Source of the DNA: Methanosarcina sp. 2.H.T.1A.6
GTDB taxonomy: Archaea; Halobacteriota; Methanosarcinia; Methanosarcinales; Methanosarcinaceae
Length of the DNA: 64,000 nt
Assembly: GCF_000979455.1 (NCBI RefSeq)
Contig: NZ_JJOY01000006.1
Span: forward strand, 53,622 to 117,621
Reading direction: 5' to 3'
Positions 10,001-20,900 of the stretch are shown here, in pieces. The position numbers and the translations under genes are program-made. The notes beneath the pieces are model-generated. The model searched no databases. It was given only the letters and a program-made list of their open reading frames with translations, and was not told the DNA's origin. Numbering within the stretch: position 1 is the first letter of the stretch; each line of letters opens with the position of its first letter.

Positions 10001-10223
10001 GATGCGCAGGGACGAAGTAGACCTGATCATCAACACCCCCACAAGCAAGCAGTCACGTAAAGACGGCTCCAGAATCAGGCGGGCAGCTGTTGACTTCAAG
10101 GTCCCTTACATTACCACCATCCAGGCAGCAGTTGCTGCAGCCGATGCTATAGAGACCATGAAGAACGGACAGGACCTGACAATCAAATCCATCAACGAGT
10201 ATCATAAAGATATGGGGCAGTAA
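7011..10223 (+). CDS. carB: Carbamoyl-phosphate synthase large subunit
   Basis: A 1070-residue synthetase that makes carbamoyl phosphate from bicarbonate, ammonia and two ATP. Two homologous halves each begin with the same nucleotide-fold motif (VLLIGSGPITIGQAAEFD near residue 10; ILILGAGPIRIGQGIEFD near residue 550) and each contains an ATP-grasp domain (IVRPAYTLGGAGGG; LVRPSYVLGGRAME). Between them is the oligomerisation region, and at the end is the MGS-like allosteric domain (GLELMGTRGTVNYLAQHG; NTPTSKQSRKDGSRIRRAA). Length is standard. It directly follows carA with a one-base overlap, and argG lies 377 bases further on, so the carbamoyl-phosphate and arginine functions are clustered. Confidence 0.97.
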   Translation: MPKREDIKKVLLIGSGPITIGQAAEFDFSGSQACRSLKEEGLQVVLVNSNPATIMTDPEMADSVYIEPLDARIVERIIEKERPDGIIAGIGGQTGLNITSELAEMGVFEKYGVRILGTPVDAIKNTEDRELFKETMLSIGEKVPLSRAVHSLKEAEEVVGELGLPLIVRPAYTLGGAGGGIARTKEELLEITERGLRRSRINQVLIEESVLGWAEVEYEVMRDANDSCIVICNMENIDPMGVHTGESAVVAPSQTMTDAEHQMLRSASIKIIRALKIEGGCNIQYALKEGDYRIVEVNPRVSRSSALASKATGYPIARVTAKIAIGMTLDEIINNVTMSTPASFEPALDYVITKIPRWPFDKFTTADKTLTTAMKSTGEIMAIGRTIEESLLKAFKSLDIDSQLGIKRWEEPEIKTLLKTPTSERLFVIFHALERGMPVKEIAELSGINPFFLSKMKNIVDMEKRIRVEELTPEFLREVKRMGFPDSRLAELTGKTRQEISDLRHAAGILATFKMVDTCAAEFQAATPYYYSTYEDTCETTPTDRKKILILGAGPIRIGQGIEFDYCTVHAVTALREEGIETHIINNNPETVSTDFDTSDKLFFEPLTMEYVMNVIEREKPDGVLVQFGGQTSVNLAIPLKKELKRRADLDTVIMGTDPEDMDLAEDREKFYLLMQKLGVPQPEGGYATSQPEAIEVAKRIGFPVLVRPSYVLGGRAMEIVYDEIDLERYMKEAVRVSPEHPILIDDFLEDACEIDVDAVCDRKDVLIGAIMEHIEEAGIHSGDSACVIPPQSLSPEVLNQVRDYTRKIALGLRVKGLINIQMAEKGGKVFVLEANPRSSRTIPFVSKAVGLPLAKIAAKVIAGHSLKSLGYTDEPKPKHVSIKEVLLPFDKLPGADPVLGPEMKSTGEVMGIDYDFGRAYYKAELAADNLLPLTGKVFLSIREADKPKLVEVAKKLQAAGLELMGTRGTVNYLAQHGVFMDTVKKIHDGSPNVIDMMRRDEVDLIINTPTSKQSRKDGSRIRRAAVDFKVPYITTIQAAVAAADAIETMKNGQDLTIKSINEYHKDMGQ

Positions 10224-10600
10224 GGTAAAGAAAAAGACCTGAAAAAACCTGCCAGTAGAGTAACTGCTGAAGAAAAACCGTTGCGCTAACGGAAGAAATT
10301 ATGTGAGAATCGGAGCCGGCAGGGTGGCTTTCCATCCTCCGGCAAAAGATAATCAATATTTAAACTTACCAGCCCGTTAGCTGTCAAATTTATCCGGACT
10401 CAGCATATTGCTACCAAAATTATTATATTTATAAAACTTATTAAACTGATAAAACTTATCAAATTAATTAAACTTATTAAACTTATTAGTCCATTAACAC
10501 GTTAATCCATTGACTGTTAAACCCATTAACACGTTAATTCATTGACACGTTAATCATTTCGTTCTTATCACAAATCCGCCAGACAAGGGGTAGTAAAAGC
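10224..10600 (+). promoter_or_regulatory. carB-argG intergenic region with repeated TTAACACGTTAAT motif
   Basis: This 377-base gap contains two kinds of repeats. Near 10430-10490 are AT-rich direct repeats of the type 'aaacttatta'. From about 10493 to 10555 the motif CATTAACACGTTAAT or its shorter form GACACGTTAAT occurs three times, separated by ATCCATTGACTG-like sequence, immediately upstream of argG. A repeated motif right before a biosynthetic gene suggests an operator array, which is inference. No gene is seen. Confidence 0.5.
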
Positions 10601-11788
10601 ATGGTAAAGAAAGTTGCACTTGCGTATTCCGGTGGGCTTGACACCTCGGTGTGCATCCCCATCCTCAAGGAAAAGTACGGGTACGATGAAGTAGTTACAA
10701 TTTCGGTCGATGTAGGCCAGCCCGAAGAAGAGATCAGGAAAGCTGATGTGAAAGCCGAGAAGATCAGCAACAAGCACTATACTATTGATGCAAAGGAAGA
10801 GTTCGTAAGAGATTACATCTTCCCCCTGATCAAAGCCAACGGAAACTACGAAGGCTACGTCATGGGCACATCGGTAGCCCGCCCGCTGATCGCCAAGAAA
10901 GTGGTCGAAGCTGCCATTAAAGAAGGCGCAGTTGCCCTTGCTCACGGCTGTACCGGGAAAGGAAACGACCAGCTCCGCTTCGAAGCCGTTTTCCGCCAGA
11001 CCGACATGGACGTTATTGCCCCTATGCGTGAGATGAACCTGACCCGCGAATGGGAAATCAACTACGCAAAAGAGCACGGCATCCCTGTCGAAGCCACCAA
11101 ATCCAAGCCCTGGAGCGTTGACGAAAACATCTGGAGCCGCAGCATCGAAGGCGGCAGGCTTGAAGACCCATCCTTCGTCCCGCCGGAAGAGATCTTCGAG
11201 TGGACCAGATCCGCAGAAGATGCCCCGAACGAGCCCAGGATCGTTGACATCGACTTTGAAGCAGGAGTCCCTGTCGCTATTGACGGCGAAAAACTCGGCG
11301 GCTACGCCCTTGTCAAGAAGATGAACGGAATTGCAGGGGAGAACGGCGTCGGCAGGACAGACATGATTGAAGACCGTGTCCTTGGCTTAAAAGCCCGCGA
11401 GAATTACGAGCACCCGGCTGCAACCGTCCTCCTCGCAGCCCACGCCGACCTCGAAAAACTCGTCCTCACCCGCGGGGAACTGAAGTTCAAGAAGAGCGTT
11501 GAAGAGCAGTGGTCCGAACTTGCCTACTATGGCCTTGTAGACGAACCCCTCTATGCCGACCTCAATGCCTTTATCGACAAGTCCCAGGAAAGGGTCACAG
11601 GCACAGTGAAAGTGAAGCTCTACAAAGGCGCACTTACTATCCTTGCCCGCTACTCTCCAAATGCCCTGTATTCCGAAGACCTTGTCTCCTTTGACAGCCA
11701 GACCATCAACCAGCAGGATGCTGAAGGGTTTGCGAAGTATCACGGGTTCCAGGCGAGGATGTACAGGAAAGTAATGGATAAAAAGTGA
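10601..11788 (+). CDS. argG: Argininosuccinate synthase
   Basis: A 395-residue cytoplasmic enzyme that joins citrulline and aspartate using ATP, the penultimate step of arginine synthesis. The N-terminal ATP pyrophosphatase loop is [10 protein letters not shown] (about residues 8-17). Family signatures follow: [17 protein letters not shown], and the [24 protein letters not shown] region. Length is normal. The ATG at 10601 is preceded by GGGGTAG as a possible ribosome-binding site. It follows carAB and is followed by a hairpin with a T-run. Confidence 0.97.
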   Translation: MVKKVALAYSGGLDTSVCIPILKEKYGYDEVVTISVDVGQPEEEIRKADVKAEKISNKHYTIDAKEEFVRDYIFPLIKANGNYEGYVMGTSVARPLIAKKVVEAAIKEGAVALAHGCTGKGNDQLRFEAVFRQTDMDVIAPMREMNLTREWEINYAKEHGIPVEATKSKPWSVDENIWSRSIEGGRLEDPSFVPPEEIFEWTRSAEDAPNEPRIVDIDFEAGVPVAIDGEKLGGYALVKKMNGIAGENGVGRTDMIEDRVLGLKARENYEHPAATVLLAAHADLEKLVLTRGELKFKKSVEEQWSELAYYGLVDEPLYADLNAFIDKSQERVTGTVKVKLYKGALTILARYSPNALYSEDLVSFDSQTINQQDAEGFAKYHGFQARMYRKVMDKK

Positions 11789-11802
11789 AGTTGGTTAATT
11801 TT

Positions 11803-11839
11803 GTCTGTTCCTTTTAGAGGGACGGACTTCTCTTTTTTT
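11803..11839 (+). terminator. Terminator-like hairpin after argG
   Basis: GTCTGTTCC pairs with GGGACGGAC (two G-T pairs) across a short loop and is followed by TTCTCTTTTTTT. It lies 14 bases after the argG stop. Confidence 0.65.
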
Positions 11840-11851
11840 AATTAAGAAAGA

Positions 11852-11885
11852 CTCTTCAGGTAGACACTTTAAGGTACCTGAAGAG
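11852..11885 (-). terminator. Hairpin downstream of the sacsin-like gene
   Basis: A perfect 11 bp inverted repeat CTCTTCAGGTA / TACCTGAAGAG with a 12-base loop lies 23 bases beyond the stop of the leftward gene. Reading leftward it is followed by T-rich sequence. It probably ends the helicase/sacsin transcript and separates it from convergent argG. Confidence 0.6.
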
Positions 11886-11908
11886 AATACATTTTAACTA
11901 TATTACAC

Positions 11909-14900
11909 TCATTGAACCTTTTCGTTGTTCCACTCTAGTAAAGACTGGAATTCTAAAAAGTGGCGCTGTTTGTATTTAATTACATACTCAGTATTTTCAT
12001 ATGATTCTTTTTTTTCATTGTATTCATCATAAACTTTGACAATTACTTCGTTTTTCTTCACATTATCAAGGTCAATATCTTTAAATCCATGTTTGAAAAT
12101 TGCTGCGTGGTAAGAACATAAACAAACCATATTTGAAATATCGGAGATCCCCTGATTTCTGATTTCATCTAATTTTGTGACTACACAAAAGTTTCTCATG
12201 CCATTCTTTTCTCTGAAAGTACGCCCACAAATCTGACATCTACCCTTATACCATTCTTTAATTTCATTTACTGCATCTTTGTCTTGCTCGTTAGGATCTA
12301 AGCGCTCACTTGTAGATCTTCTAATATTATTGGAACGTTCTCTTCTTATGCATTTTTTGAACCTTTCCTTTGCTTTTCTTTTTATTTGTTGAGTTTCTTC
12401 AAGGGGCAGAGGTTCCTCTTTCTCCTCAATAGCACCATTATTATTTTTTCCTCCCGTAGGTGAAGATGAATTATTTTCAATAATTTTTTCTTTAAAGTTT
12501 GTACCCATAGAGGGACTTGTTGTTTTCCCTTTTTTCACTTCTGAATATTCATCATCTTGCTCTTGTGGGCTTTTAGTTTTGTTCTGTTTATGTTGTTTTC
12601 CGATCTGTTCAGATCTCGAACTATCTGGGATCTTCCTATTACTGATATCCACATGATCAAGCTTAACAGGTCTTTTATTTACCTTTTCTTTCCCGAAATC
12701 AGCTCCATCATTTGAATTAGTATTTATTTTGTCATTTTGTTGGTTTTTGAAATTAATAGAACTTTCATCCGTTAGGCTAGTACTGCCATTATAATCTGTA
12801 ATTTTATTTTTTTGTGGAGAGTGTTTACTGATCGTATCTTCATCAAAAGTATTATTAATTGAGGCTGTCGAAGTATTAACAGAGTTAAAAACTTCATTTT
12901 TTGCGAGTTTTTCTTCTGTTTTGGAAGTTAAAATTTCTTTAGTATCATTGGCTTCAATGCATTCATCATTGCCAATATCTTTGCGACTATCTGTATAGTA
13001 GTCATCACTTTCATGATTCCCTTCATCCAGAAGTTCTTCACTTTCATCAGAGATGTTATCATCTATTTTTTTATCAACTTGCAGCAAAGTATCGTCTGAT
13101 TTTTCTACTTGTGTATAATTAAGGAAAGTTAAATACTCATCCATACCATTAGGAGAGCTTTTAGTTAAAAGTGTGTAAATGACAGATTTAAAATCTTTGC
13201 TGATGTTTGGATGGATATCTTCAAAAATTTCCTCTGCTAAGGATTCAAGTATTTCCTCATTGGATTCTTTTACATAGATTTCACTAAATACGTTACCATT
13301 CATTTCAATGTAACAATTTATCTCGTTGGCACATGAATTATGCTTTGTACCATCCCAAACAACGTACTTTAAAACAGACAAATCATCGAATTGATATACT
13401 TTTATTTCCGGACAGATTTCCGCCCACTCATCTTCCAAGTGTTCATTTTCTATTTTAATTCTGGGCAGTAATTCCGATATCCAGCGAACTTTGTATGTGT
13501 AATCTTCATTAATTTCCAATGAACTTACATCTGGCTTGAATTCGAGATCTTTTTCCACGAGTCTACTTAATCTTTTTATTTCTAATCGATTAATTAGATT
13601 TAAGTAGTCTGTGTTATATTTTACAAAATAAGTGCCGAGTTCTCCTCTAAATTGATCAGCTAGACTCGGATTATCTTCCAATATAGCCATATTTGGCTTT
13701 AACAATACGTTTTCATTGTTATAGAGAATGTGCAAAGTTTGTAACTCTGAGATCAAATCTGAACCGAAATTACAATCATCAATATTTTTATTTAGTTCTT
13801 TTAAACAATTAATTACAATATTTTTATCTTTTTCTGAAGAAATAAGATAATTATCTTTCTCATATTTGTCGTTGATATTCTTAAAAATCCCTTTAATAGT
13901 CCGACAATCAGGCGCTTCCAGAATATGCAAATAATTTATCAACTTTTCGCAATCGACAACAAACTTTCTGGTCAAATAGCCTATATATTCATTTCCATAT
14001 AACTCTACTGTGGAATCATTTTTAAATGTTCTACATGGTTCAAAAAATGAGAATTCGTCCTCATTCTGGTATTTGATGTAAATAGAAGGGAAGTCATTTA
14101 ACCTGTTAATGTCTTGAGCCCAAGAATTGTATGATTTATTATCAATCCTTCTATTAATCTCGCTGTAGATTTCAAGATAGTTTTTCAGAGGCTTATGTTT
14201 TTTGTTGGCTTGCTCTATGTTATCTATAATTAAACCCGTAGGAATTCTATGTACGTTTTTTAATTTAAGAACATTTACTAATTCAGCTTTAATAATTTGC
14301 TTATCTGTGACATCCAAATACCGTATATTATCAAGATAAATCAAATATTGTCTAGTGTTTTGAGCTTTGCTAACTTTGCTTTGCGTAAATAATGAAGATG
14401 GATTATACAATGTTTTGCTATCATCTGTAGCCGGTAACCATTTAATTTCAGCTAATTCTGAGAAATCTTCAAATGATCCCCAGTGATCATTTATATACAC
14501 AAAAATAGTTCTCATCTTGTTAATTAAATTTAAATCAATTTCTTCAAGAGATATTTTCTGTTTTACGTAATCGATAATTTCTCGTGGTGATAGTTGACTT
14601 TTAATTTCTAATATTTCATACATTCGCCTATAATCTTCGAAATCTTCCAGGCAAGGGAAAAGATAATCATCTTCAAAAATTTCATCAATTAACTCATTTT
14701 TAAAATATAGGTTTTCATGACTAGGGAAGTAAAAATTGCCATCTTGGCAATAGACTAACTTAATTCTTCTCAGAATATTTATATCAAAATTGGGATCATC
14801 ATTCAAATTAAGAAACTTCTTATTCAGTTCCTTAAGAAGTTCCAATTTTTTACTCTTTTCTATACTTTCATCATTAAATATTTCTGGAAAGTATCTCTCA

Positions 14901-17900
14901 ACAAACAACTTGAAATCAAGAGTCTTAATTCCCAAATACTCAGTAAGAACTACTTTTTTAAAATTATCTACCTTGTCAATCAAATCATTGCTTAAAATTT
15001 CATTGATACCAATAGGATCTCTATAATCACCCAGCAACATCATTTCTTTTCCATTGTTTTCCAGAGTACATGGTTTGCCTTGAGTATTTTTAAAAATAGG
15101 TAGTCTTCGGATTCTTGATTTCAACTCTTTATTAGATAAGCTGCTGCTATCATCAAAAATTAATTTATACAATAAAACTATATCTGAATCATTTAGAATT
15201 GAACCTTTATTTAAACCAGCCTCTGTATAATAAAAAATGTGATCCAACTCTAATTTCTTTATAAGGTTGTATTTAGAAACTATAATTTTGACATTAGGGT
15301 CCATTATTAGTAGATCATTTTTCGAAGCAAAAACTTCTTTCTCTTTTGGATTCAGATAAAAAATATCTCTTTCGTACGGATAATGGAATTCCTGATCATT
15401 ACAATAGATAAATTTTGTATTTTTTAAAATTTTTCCTACTTTTTCAGATTCCAAAGTGGTAGTGCTCAGATCTTTTATTAATTCCAATTTTTTGTCAGTA
15501 TCAACATCTGATTCATTAAAAATATCTTCTAAGTAATTTTCAACAAACAATTTAAAATCCAAAGTTTTTATTTTAAAGTGGTCTCTGAGAATTGATTTCT
15601 TGAACTCATCTACACTATCTATCATTTCATTATCTAATATTCGAGCAATGCCAGTATAGTCGTCGAATGATCCTTGCAAGAATATTTCTTTTTGTTCATT
15701 TTTCAAAGAACAGGTATTCCCTTTGTTATCAATGAATATTGGCAAATTCTCAATCAAATATTTAAGTTTACTGTTATCAATTAGCTGATTTTTCTTATCT
15801 ACCATTAACTGATATAATAATAAAAGAAAATTCTGTTCTAATGCGATGCCAGATTCACATTCTTGTTTTACATTGAAAAAAATACTTACAAGATCAAGCT
15901 CTTGAACAAAACCGAAACTTTTCAGCATAGATGCTATGTCTGGATCTATTGTTACCAGTTGATATCTGGAAGCAAAATCTTTTTCAAGCTGTGAAATCAG
16001 GTTGAATACTTTATTATTCTCTAATGAATATAAAGAACCTTCTTCACTTAATGAAAGTGGTAAATATTTAGTTCTCTCTAAATATTTTTCAAAATATAAT
16101 TCACAATCCCTATATTGGCGAGTATGAGGTCTAATAAACCCTTCCTCAAATGATTTATTTCCAAATTTATTTATTAAATCTGTGGAGATTGGTTGATTGG
16201 TTTTTAAGCATGCTATAATTTTTAAGAAGGGGTCAAGGAAGGTTATTATTGTAACAAGTTTTTCTTTTGTGTTCAAATAAGGCTTTGAATTAATCAAATC
16301 CAACGGAAAAGTCTGGGCTTCGAAGTCACTACTTAGTAACTCAATAATATCCCTAGGAGAAGTAACTGTAAATATATCCAGTCTTTCCAATAGTTCCTTA
16401 AAAATATGAAATAATTCATCATCTATCTTCGAGAAAGTCAAATCCCCTTTCAATGATTCAAGTTCTTTTGGGTACCGTGTGATTTTACCTATACTAAAAT
16501 TAATCAATTTTGAGTTATTAGTTAAAAAAATATTAATTCTTTTAATCGTTTCTTTATTTTCTTCTAATGTATCCCTATCTAAGTTTTCGAGATAATTGAA
16601 GATGCTTATTAATTCATCTTTTGACTCAAAAATCGATTCCTTAAATAATGTTTTCTCTGGAATATTCTCTTCTATCAAAGAAATTAAATCTTCAAGTTCA
16701 AACTCCTTTACACCCAATTTTTCGAATAAATCGTGATAAATGGAATGCTCTTCAGGAATTATGGGGTATTCAATCCTTTCTAAAAATGGAATTATCGTAG
16801 AATTCCTTGAGAATTTTACATCGTTTATGCAGTGCCACTCATTGTTTATAAAAATTACATCAGGATCAGAGTTAATAAGAACGTCAACGAAATCTTGGAA
16901 ATATGAACTTACTATAGTTTCATTATTCAAAAAAGAATTCAATAGCGTGTAGAAAGACTCTACTGTTAAAGTGTTTTTAAGGTCGTCTATTATAGAATCA
17001 AGAAGATTGGGGAGATATTCAAATATTTTTAAATTATATAGTCCCTTTTCATCGTCGGTTTTAGTAATTATTTGTCTTCTGTTAGGATCGGGCTGAAAAT
17101 CAGAATTTATATTAAGTGGAGAACCAGTGCACATTTCAGTAGGAAGAGTGCAAAAGATTCTTCCGTTTTCAAAGTTAGAACAGTCGAATGCTATGGAAAG
17201 TAAAATCGAACTATTTCTTGCAATTCCGGTGGCATATTCTTCGGAAAACTCATTTTCTAATTTGTAGTGATATAAATAAACAGTAGAAATGTTGTTATTT
17301 ATTGTAATTGTTTTTACTTCCTTCCAGAGGTTCACATATCCAATGACCAGAGATTTTCTGTCAATTTCAATACTCTTGAGGAGTTTTTCTCTTTCATAAA
17401 TCCTAATTCTTGTTATGTTTTTTAAAAAATGGAGATCGTTATCTATACACTTTATGACTCCATTTAGATACTCCTCTTTTTTTTTAGGTGTGACAATATC
17501 CCCATTAATTAATGTACGTACATTGGAATCTTCTGTCCTCCAGAAGAACTCAAACTCGGTAGTATTATTTTCAGAGTATTTTGGTTTTGTATATGCCCTC
17601 CATTTTTTTGATGTGTTGATCTTGCTCAAATCAGCTTTCTTTGATGCCCCTTTTGAATGGATATTCAAGGTATCGCAGATCTTAAACACCGAGGTAAATC
17701 CAATTCCAAATCTACCTGCCCTTTCGGAATCACTTTCCTTGTTTCTAGAACCAATTTTTTTAATGTGTTCCCAATCTCTATCCGTGAAAACCGTATTATT
17801 TTTCAGAACGAGAGCATCTTCGTTAAACAATATGTCCACATTAACATTTTGTCCATTTGCAGAATCATCCGAGTTTTGAATCAATTCCCTGAACAGTGAG

Positions 17901-17995
17901 TCAAAACCGGAATATGATCTTAGATTTCTCTCGATATCTGCATAGATGTCAACGATATACTCTTCACCTTCATCTAAAAATTCATCTTCTGACAT
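11909..17995 (-). CDS. Giant sacsin-like GHKL ATPase with C-terminal HNH-like zinc module
   Basis: About 2,028 residues. The N terminus is a Bergerat (HSP90/sacsin-type) ATPase: ELIQNSDDS (N-box, near residue 40), then GRFGIGFTSVF. Two imperfect internal repeats follow; each has a LPIF block, a KTLDFKLFVE block and then KLEL. A long charged, Asn/Ser/Lys-rich, probably disordered stretch covers about residues 1630-1890. A zinc module ends the protein: CQICG near 1925 and CLCSYH near 1965. In that module the usual HH of HNH nucleases is replaced (NFCVVTKLDE), so it may bind without cutting. The ATG at 17995 follows GTGGGGGAATTATTA; a GTG at 18010 is the alternative. The start lies inside the helicase gene. 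Base composition is far more AT-rich than carAB, suggesting transfer. Role inferred: partner of the helicase in DNA defence. Confidence 0.85.
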   Translation of the reverse strand: MSEDEFLDEGEEYIVDIYADIERNLRSYSGFDSLFRELIQNSDDSANGQNVNVDILFNEDALVLKNNTVFTDRDWEHIKKIGSRNKESDSERAGRFGIGFTSVFKICDTLNIHSKGASKKADLSKINTSKKWRAYTKPKYSENNTTEFEFFWRTEDSNVRTLINGDIVTPKKKEEYLNGVIKCIDNDLHFLKNITRIRIYEREKLLKSIEIDRKSLVIGYVNLWKEVKTITINNNISTVYLYHYKLENEFSEEYATGIARNSSILLSIAFDCSNFENGRIFCTLPTEMCTGSPLNINSDFQPDPNRRQIITKTDDEKGLYNLKIFEYLPNLLDSIIDDLKNTLTVESFYTLLNSFLNNETIVSSYFQDFVDVLINSDPDVIFINNEWHCINDVKFSRNSTIIPFLERIEYPIIPEEHSIYHDLFEKLGVKEFELEDLISLIEENIPEKTLFKESIFESKDELISIFNYLENLDRDTLEENKETIKRINIFLTNNSKLINFSIGKITRYPKELESLKGDLTFSKIDDELFHIFKELLERLDIFTVTSPRDIIELLSSDFEAQTFPLDLINSKPYLNTKEKLVTIITFLDPFLKIIACLKTNQPISTDLINKFGNKSFEEGFIRPHTRQYRDCELYFEKYLERTKYLPLSLSEEGSLYSLENNKVFNLISQLEKDFASRYQLVTIDPDIASMLKSFGFVQELDLVSIFFNVKQECESGIALEQNFLLLLYQLMVDKKNQLIDNSKLKYLIENLPIFIDNKGNTCSLKNEQKEIFLQGSFDDYTGIARILDNEMIDSVDEFKKSILRDHFKIKTLDFKLFVENYLEDIFNESDVDTDKKLELIKDLSTTTLESEKVGKILKNTKFIYCNDQEFHYPYERDIFYLNPKEKEVFASKNDLLIMDPNVKIIVSKYNLIKKLELDHIFYYTEAGLNKGSILNDSDIVLLYKLIFDDSSSLSNKELKSRIRRLPIFKNTQGKPCTLENNGKEMMLLGDYRDPIGINEILSNDLIDKVDNFKKVVLTEYLGIKTLDFKLFVERYFPEIFNDESIEKSKKLELLKELNKKFLNLNDDPNFDINILRRIKLVYCQDGNFYFPSHENLYFKNELIDEIFEDDYLFPCLEDFEDYRRMYEILEIKSQLSPREIIDYVKQKISLEEIDLNLINKMRTIFVYINDHWGSFEDFSELAEIKWLPATDDSKTLYNPSSLFTQSKVSKAQNTRQYLIYLDNIRYLDVTDKQIIKAELVNVLKLKNVHRIPTGLIIDNIEQANKKHKPLKNYLEIYSEINRRIDNKSYNSWAQDINRLNDFPSIYIKYQNEDEFSFFEPCRTFKNDSTVELYGNEYIGYLTRKFVVDCEKLINYLHILEAPDCRTIKGIFKNINDKYEKDNYLISSEKDKNIVINCLKELNKNIDDCNFGSDLISELQTLHILYNNENVLLKPNMAILEDNPSLADQFRGELGTYFVKYNTDYLNLINRLEIKRLSRLVEKDLEFKPDVSSLEINEDYTYKVRWISELLPRIKIENEHLEDEWAEICPEIKVYQFDDLSVLKYVVWDGTKHNSCANEINCYIEMNGNVFSEIYVKESNEEILESLAEEIFEDIHPNISKDFKSVIYTLLTKSSPNGMDEYLTFLNYTQVEKSDDTLLQVDKKIDDNISDESEELLDEGNHESDDYYTDSRKDIGNDECIEANDTKEILTSKTEEKLAKNEVFNSVNTSTASINNTFDEDTISKHSPQKNKITDYNGSTSLTDESSINFKNQQNDKINTNSNDGADFGKEKVNKRPVKLDHVDISNRKIPDSSRSEQIGKQHKQNKTKSPQEQDDEYSEVKKGKTTSPSMGTNFKEKIIENNSSSPTGGKNNNGAIEEKEEPLPLEETQQIKRKAKERFKKCIRRERSNNIRRSTSERLDPNEQDKDAVNEIKEWYKGRCQICGRTFREKNGMRNFCVVTKLDEIRNQGISDISNMVCLCSYHAAIFKHGFKDIDLDNVKKNEVIVKVYDEYNEKKESYENTEYVIKYKQRHFLEFQSLLEWNNEKVQ

Positions 17996-20900
17996 TAATA
18001 ATTCCCCCACAAATTAACTCATGACTAACTATTACTTTTTTGTTTGATTCCAGGATTTCCCTTTTGTTTTCATAATTACGTGCCAAATTGATTTTTTGTG
18101 ATTCTTTCATTTTTAAAATCTTCATTGATTTGTTATCTAGATGCTCTTTTATTTTTTCGATCGTTTCATCAATCTTGGCTGTATTTATATCGAATGTTTG
18201 TTTAAGGCTACTTAATTGATCATTGACAAGTGATTCATTAATTTCTTTTAATTCATTCTCACGGTGTCGTTTTTTCTCTATTACAAAATTCTCTGAAATT
18301 TCTTTGCATAAATTGATATCTTGTTCCGAAATATTGATATTATCCAACAAATCATTTGACTTTTTAAAAATTTCGAACAGATTTTCTGAATATTTGTCAT
18401 TTATTGTTTGTTCCAGAATATCAACAACAACCGGCACAAAAGTTAACGAGTTAGTAAAACTGGAAATTTCAAGGAGGTATATGAAAAACAGATAATCTCT
18501 TTCCTGAGTTGCTTCCTCATCGTAAAATTTGATTTTGGTTATCGCCTTAAACTCTTTATTTTTATAAAAACTGATGATCGCTTTTACCAGAGGATGCCTT
18601 AATGTAACAAATTCTATGGATTGATCTGTATTGGCAATTTTATAATCAAAAGTGATTTCAAAATCGTCTCGACTTGTTAAGTCTAGGAATCTTTCAATCA
18701 ATTCATTTTCGACATTTCCTCTTTTAAGGAACTCTCTGATGAAAGTTCTAAATTCGGGATCAGGACTTATCTGGAAAACTCCACCATTTTTCTTTGAAGC
18801 CCTAAATTTTGATTTAGGATAGTGATCATTTATAAAAGTGCTTATAAAGTTAATAATTTCAAGAGGTGTTATGAATTTTTCATTTTCTAAGATATCAGAA
18901 ACTTGCTCAGTGAAGTAATTATTTTGGCCAATGATTTTCTTTCTTTCCTTATCAAATAATTCAAGTTCTTGTCTCTTTTTTTCGATCACAAGTGCAACTT
19001 GATCTGCCTTTGTCTTTTGCTGCTCAAGAGTTAGTTTAGGATTTATAATTTCTCTAGTTAACTGATTTATCTGATTTCCTAAAATTGGCTCCAATTCCCC
19101 GATATATTGTTCAAAAACACCAATTCTATTGCATAGTCGAAGGAAAATATCAGATTCAATAGTTCGTTCAATAGAAAAATTATAAATGTGTATTTTGGGA
19201 CTTTTCTGTCCATATCGATCTAATCTACCAATCCTCTGTTCAATTTTCATTGGATTCCATGGTAAATCATAATTAAACATACAGTTGCAAAACTGCATGT
19301 CTAATCCTTCACCGCCCACGTCAGAAGATAGAAGGATCTGATAACCGTCAGCTTTAGCAAATTCATCAATTATTTTATCTCTTTCAATAAATGGTACATC
19401 CCCATCAATTCTAACAACTGACAATCCCAAAGTTTTTAGTTTTGTTTCGAGAAATTTTAATGTTCTTTTAAAAAAGGAAAAAATAATTATTTTCTTAATT
19501 TCATCATTACTTGTGGTTTCTTTAATCGTTTTTATAAAAGCAATTGTTTTTGAATCCAGTTCCGAGATGTTCTCTTCAGCGAACTTTATTAAATAACTAA
19601 TATTCTCAAGATCTGATTTTGTGAAAGTTATTTTTTGTATGCCAGAAATGTCTTCTTCATAATCTTCTTCGGATAAATCAAACATCCCTTTGCTATACAT
19701 ATCTCTTAGATACTCTACCGAAGCAGGGATACAACTAGCAACTTGTCTTAGTGGCATTTGTAATAAAAAGCCAGGAGGACAGCCTGGATGTAGATTCAAG
19801 AATAAATCTGAGATTCTTTCATAAAAAAAGCGTTCTACATCATTTAACTGTACATTTATAGTAACAGGTTCTCGAATTGGAAATTCTGTAGTTATTTCCT
19901 TCTTTTTTGTTCTCGTATACACTTGAGAAAGAACATTCAGATCACTAAGTTTTCTTTGCAAATGAGCTGTTTCTTCACTGTCAAGAAGTGTGTTTTTTGA
20001 CAATAATTTTATGCAGTAATTGTAATTAGGATTTGCTAAAAACCTTTCTCTTTGATTCGTTTGTTCAACTTTATTTAATGCATGTAAAATAGAATTTGGG
20101 GATTCTTTTCGGGAAAGCTTCAATAAAGCCAAATTTATGAATTCATTTGGCTTTACCTGTTCTTGAAATGTATCAAAATTATCAAAGTGCTCAGGAAGCA
20201 TTATGTTTAATAAATTAAATAAATCCTTATCTCCCAATTGGAGAGGCGTTGCTGATAACAAAATCATCCCGTCGGCAATTCCTGAGATTATTTTCCCCAA
20301 CGAATTGCTTTTTGTGCTTTCATTTCTCATATGATGAGCTTCGTCAATAATCACCAAATCAAAAGGAATCTGCAGTCTTTCGAATTCTTTCAAAATCTCT
20401 TCATTCCTTAACATCTGAATTGATGCTATACCCTTTAGAGATACTCCACTTGAATAACGTTCATATTTTCTAAAAAATATTTTCAAGGTATTTGAATCAA
20501 TAATTGAAAAATCCTCATCGAAACGTTTTTTCATCTCTTTTTGCCACTTATAATGTAAAGCAGAAGGACAAATAATCAATACATTTTTTAGATCATATCT
20601 CGATAACAATTCAGTATAAATGATTCCAGCTTCGATGGTTTTTCCAACACCAACCTCATCTGCAATTAATAGCCTCTGATAAGGAGAGTTAAGGTATTTT
20701 AGCACAGGTTTGAATTGATGAACTTGAAATTCAGTTCTTGATGATAAAAATGCATAAAGATTATTGGAAAGAGGTATTTCAATCTTGATGTAGGTAAGAT
20801 AACTCATAAAATCCTTCAATGGAACAAAATGATTTTCCCGAAACATTACATTTATATCCCTTTTTGTGACTTCGGCAGATTCCAAGCTTTCTTCAGAATA

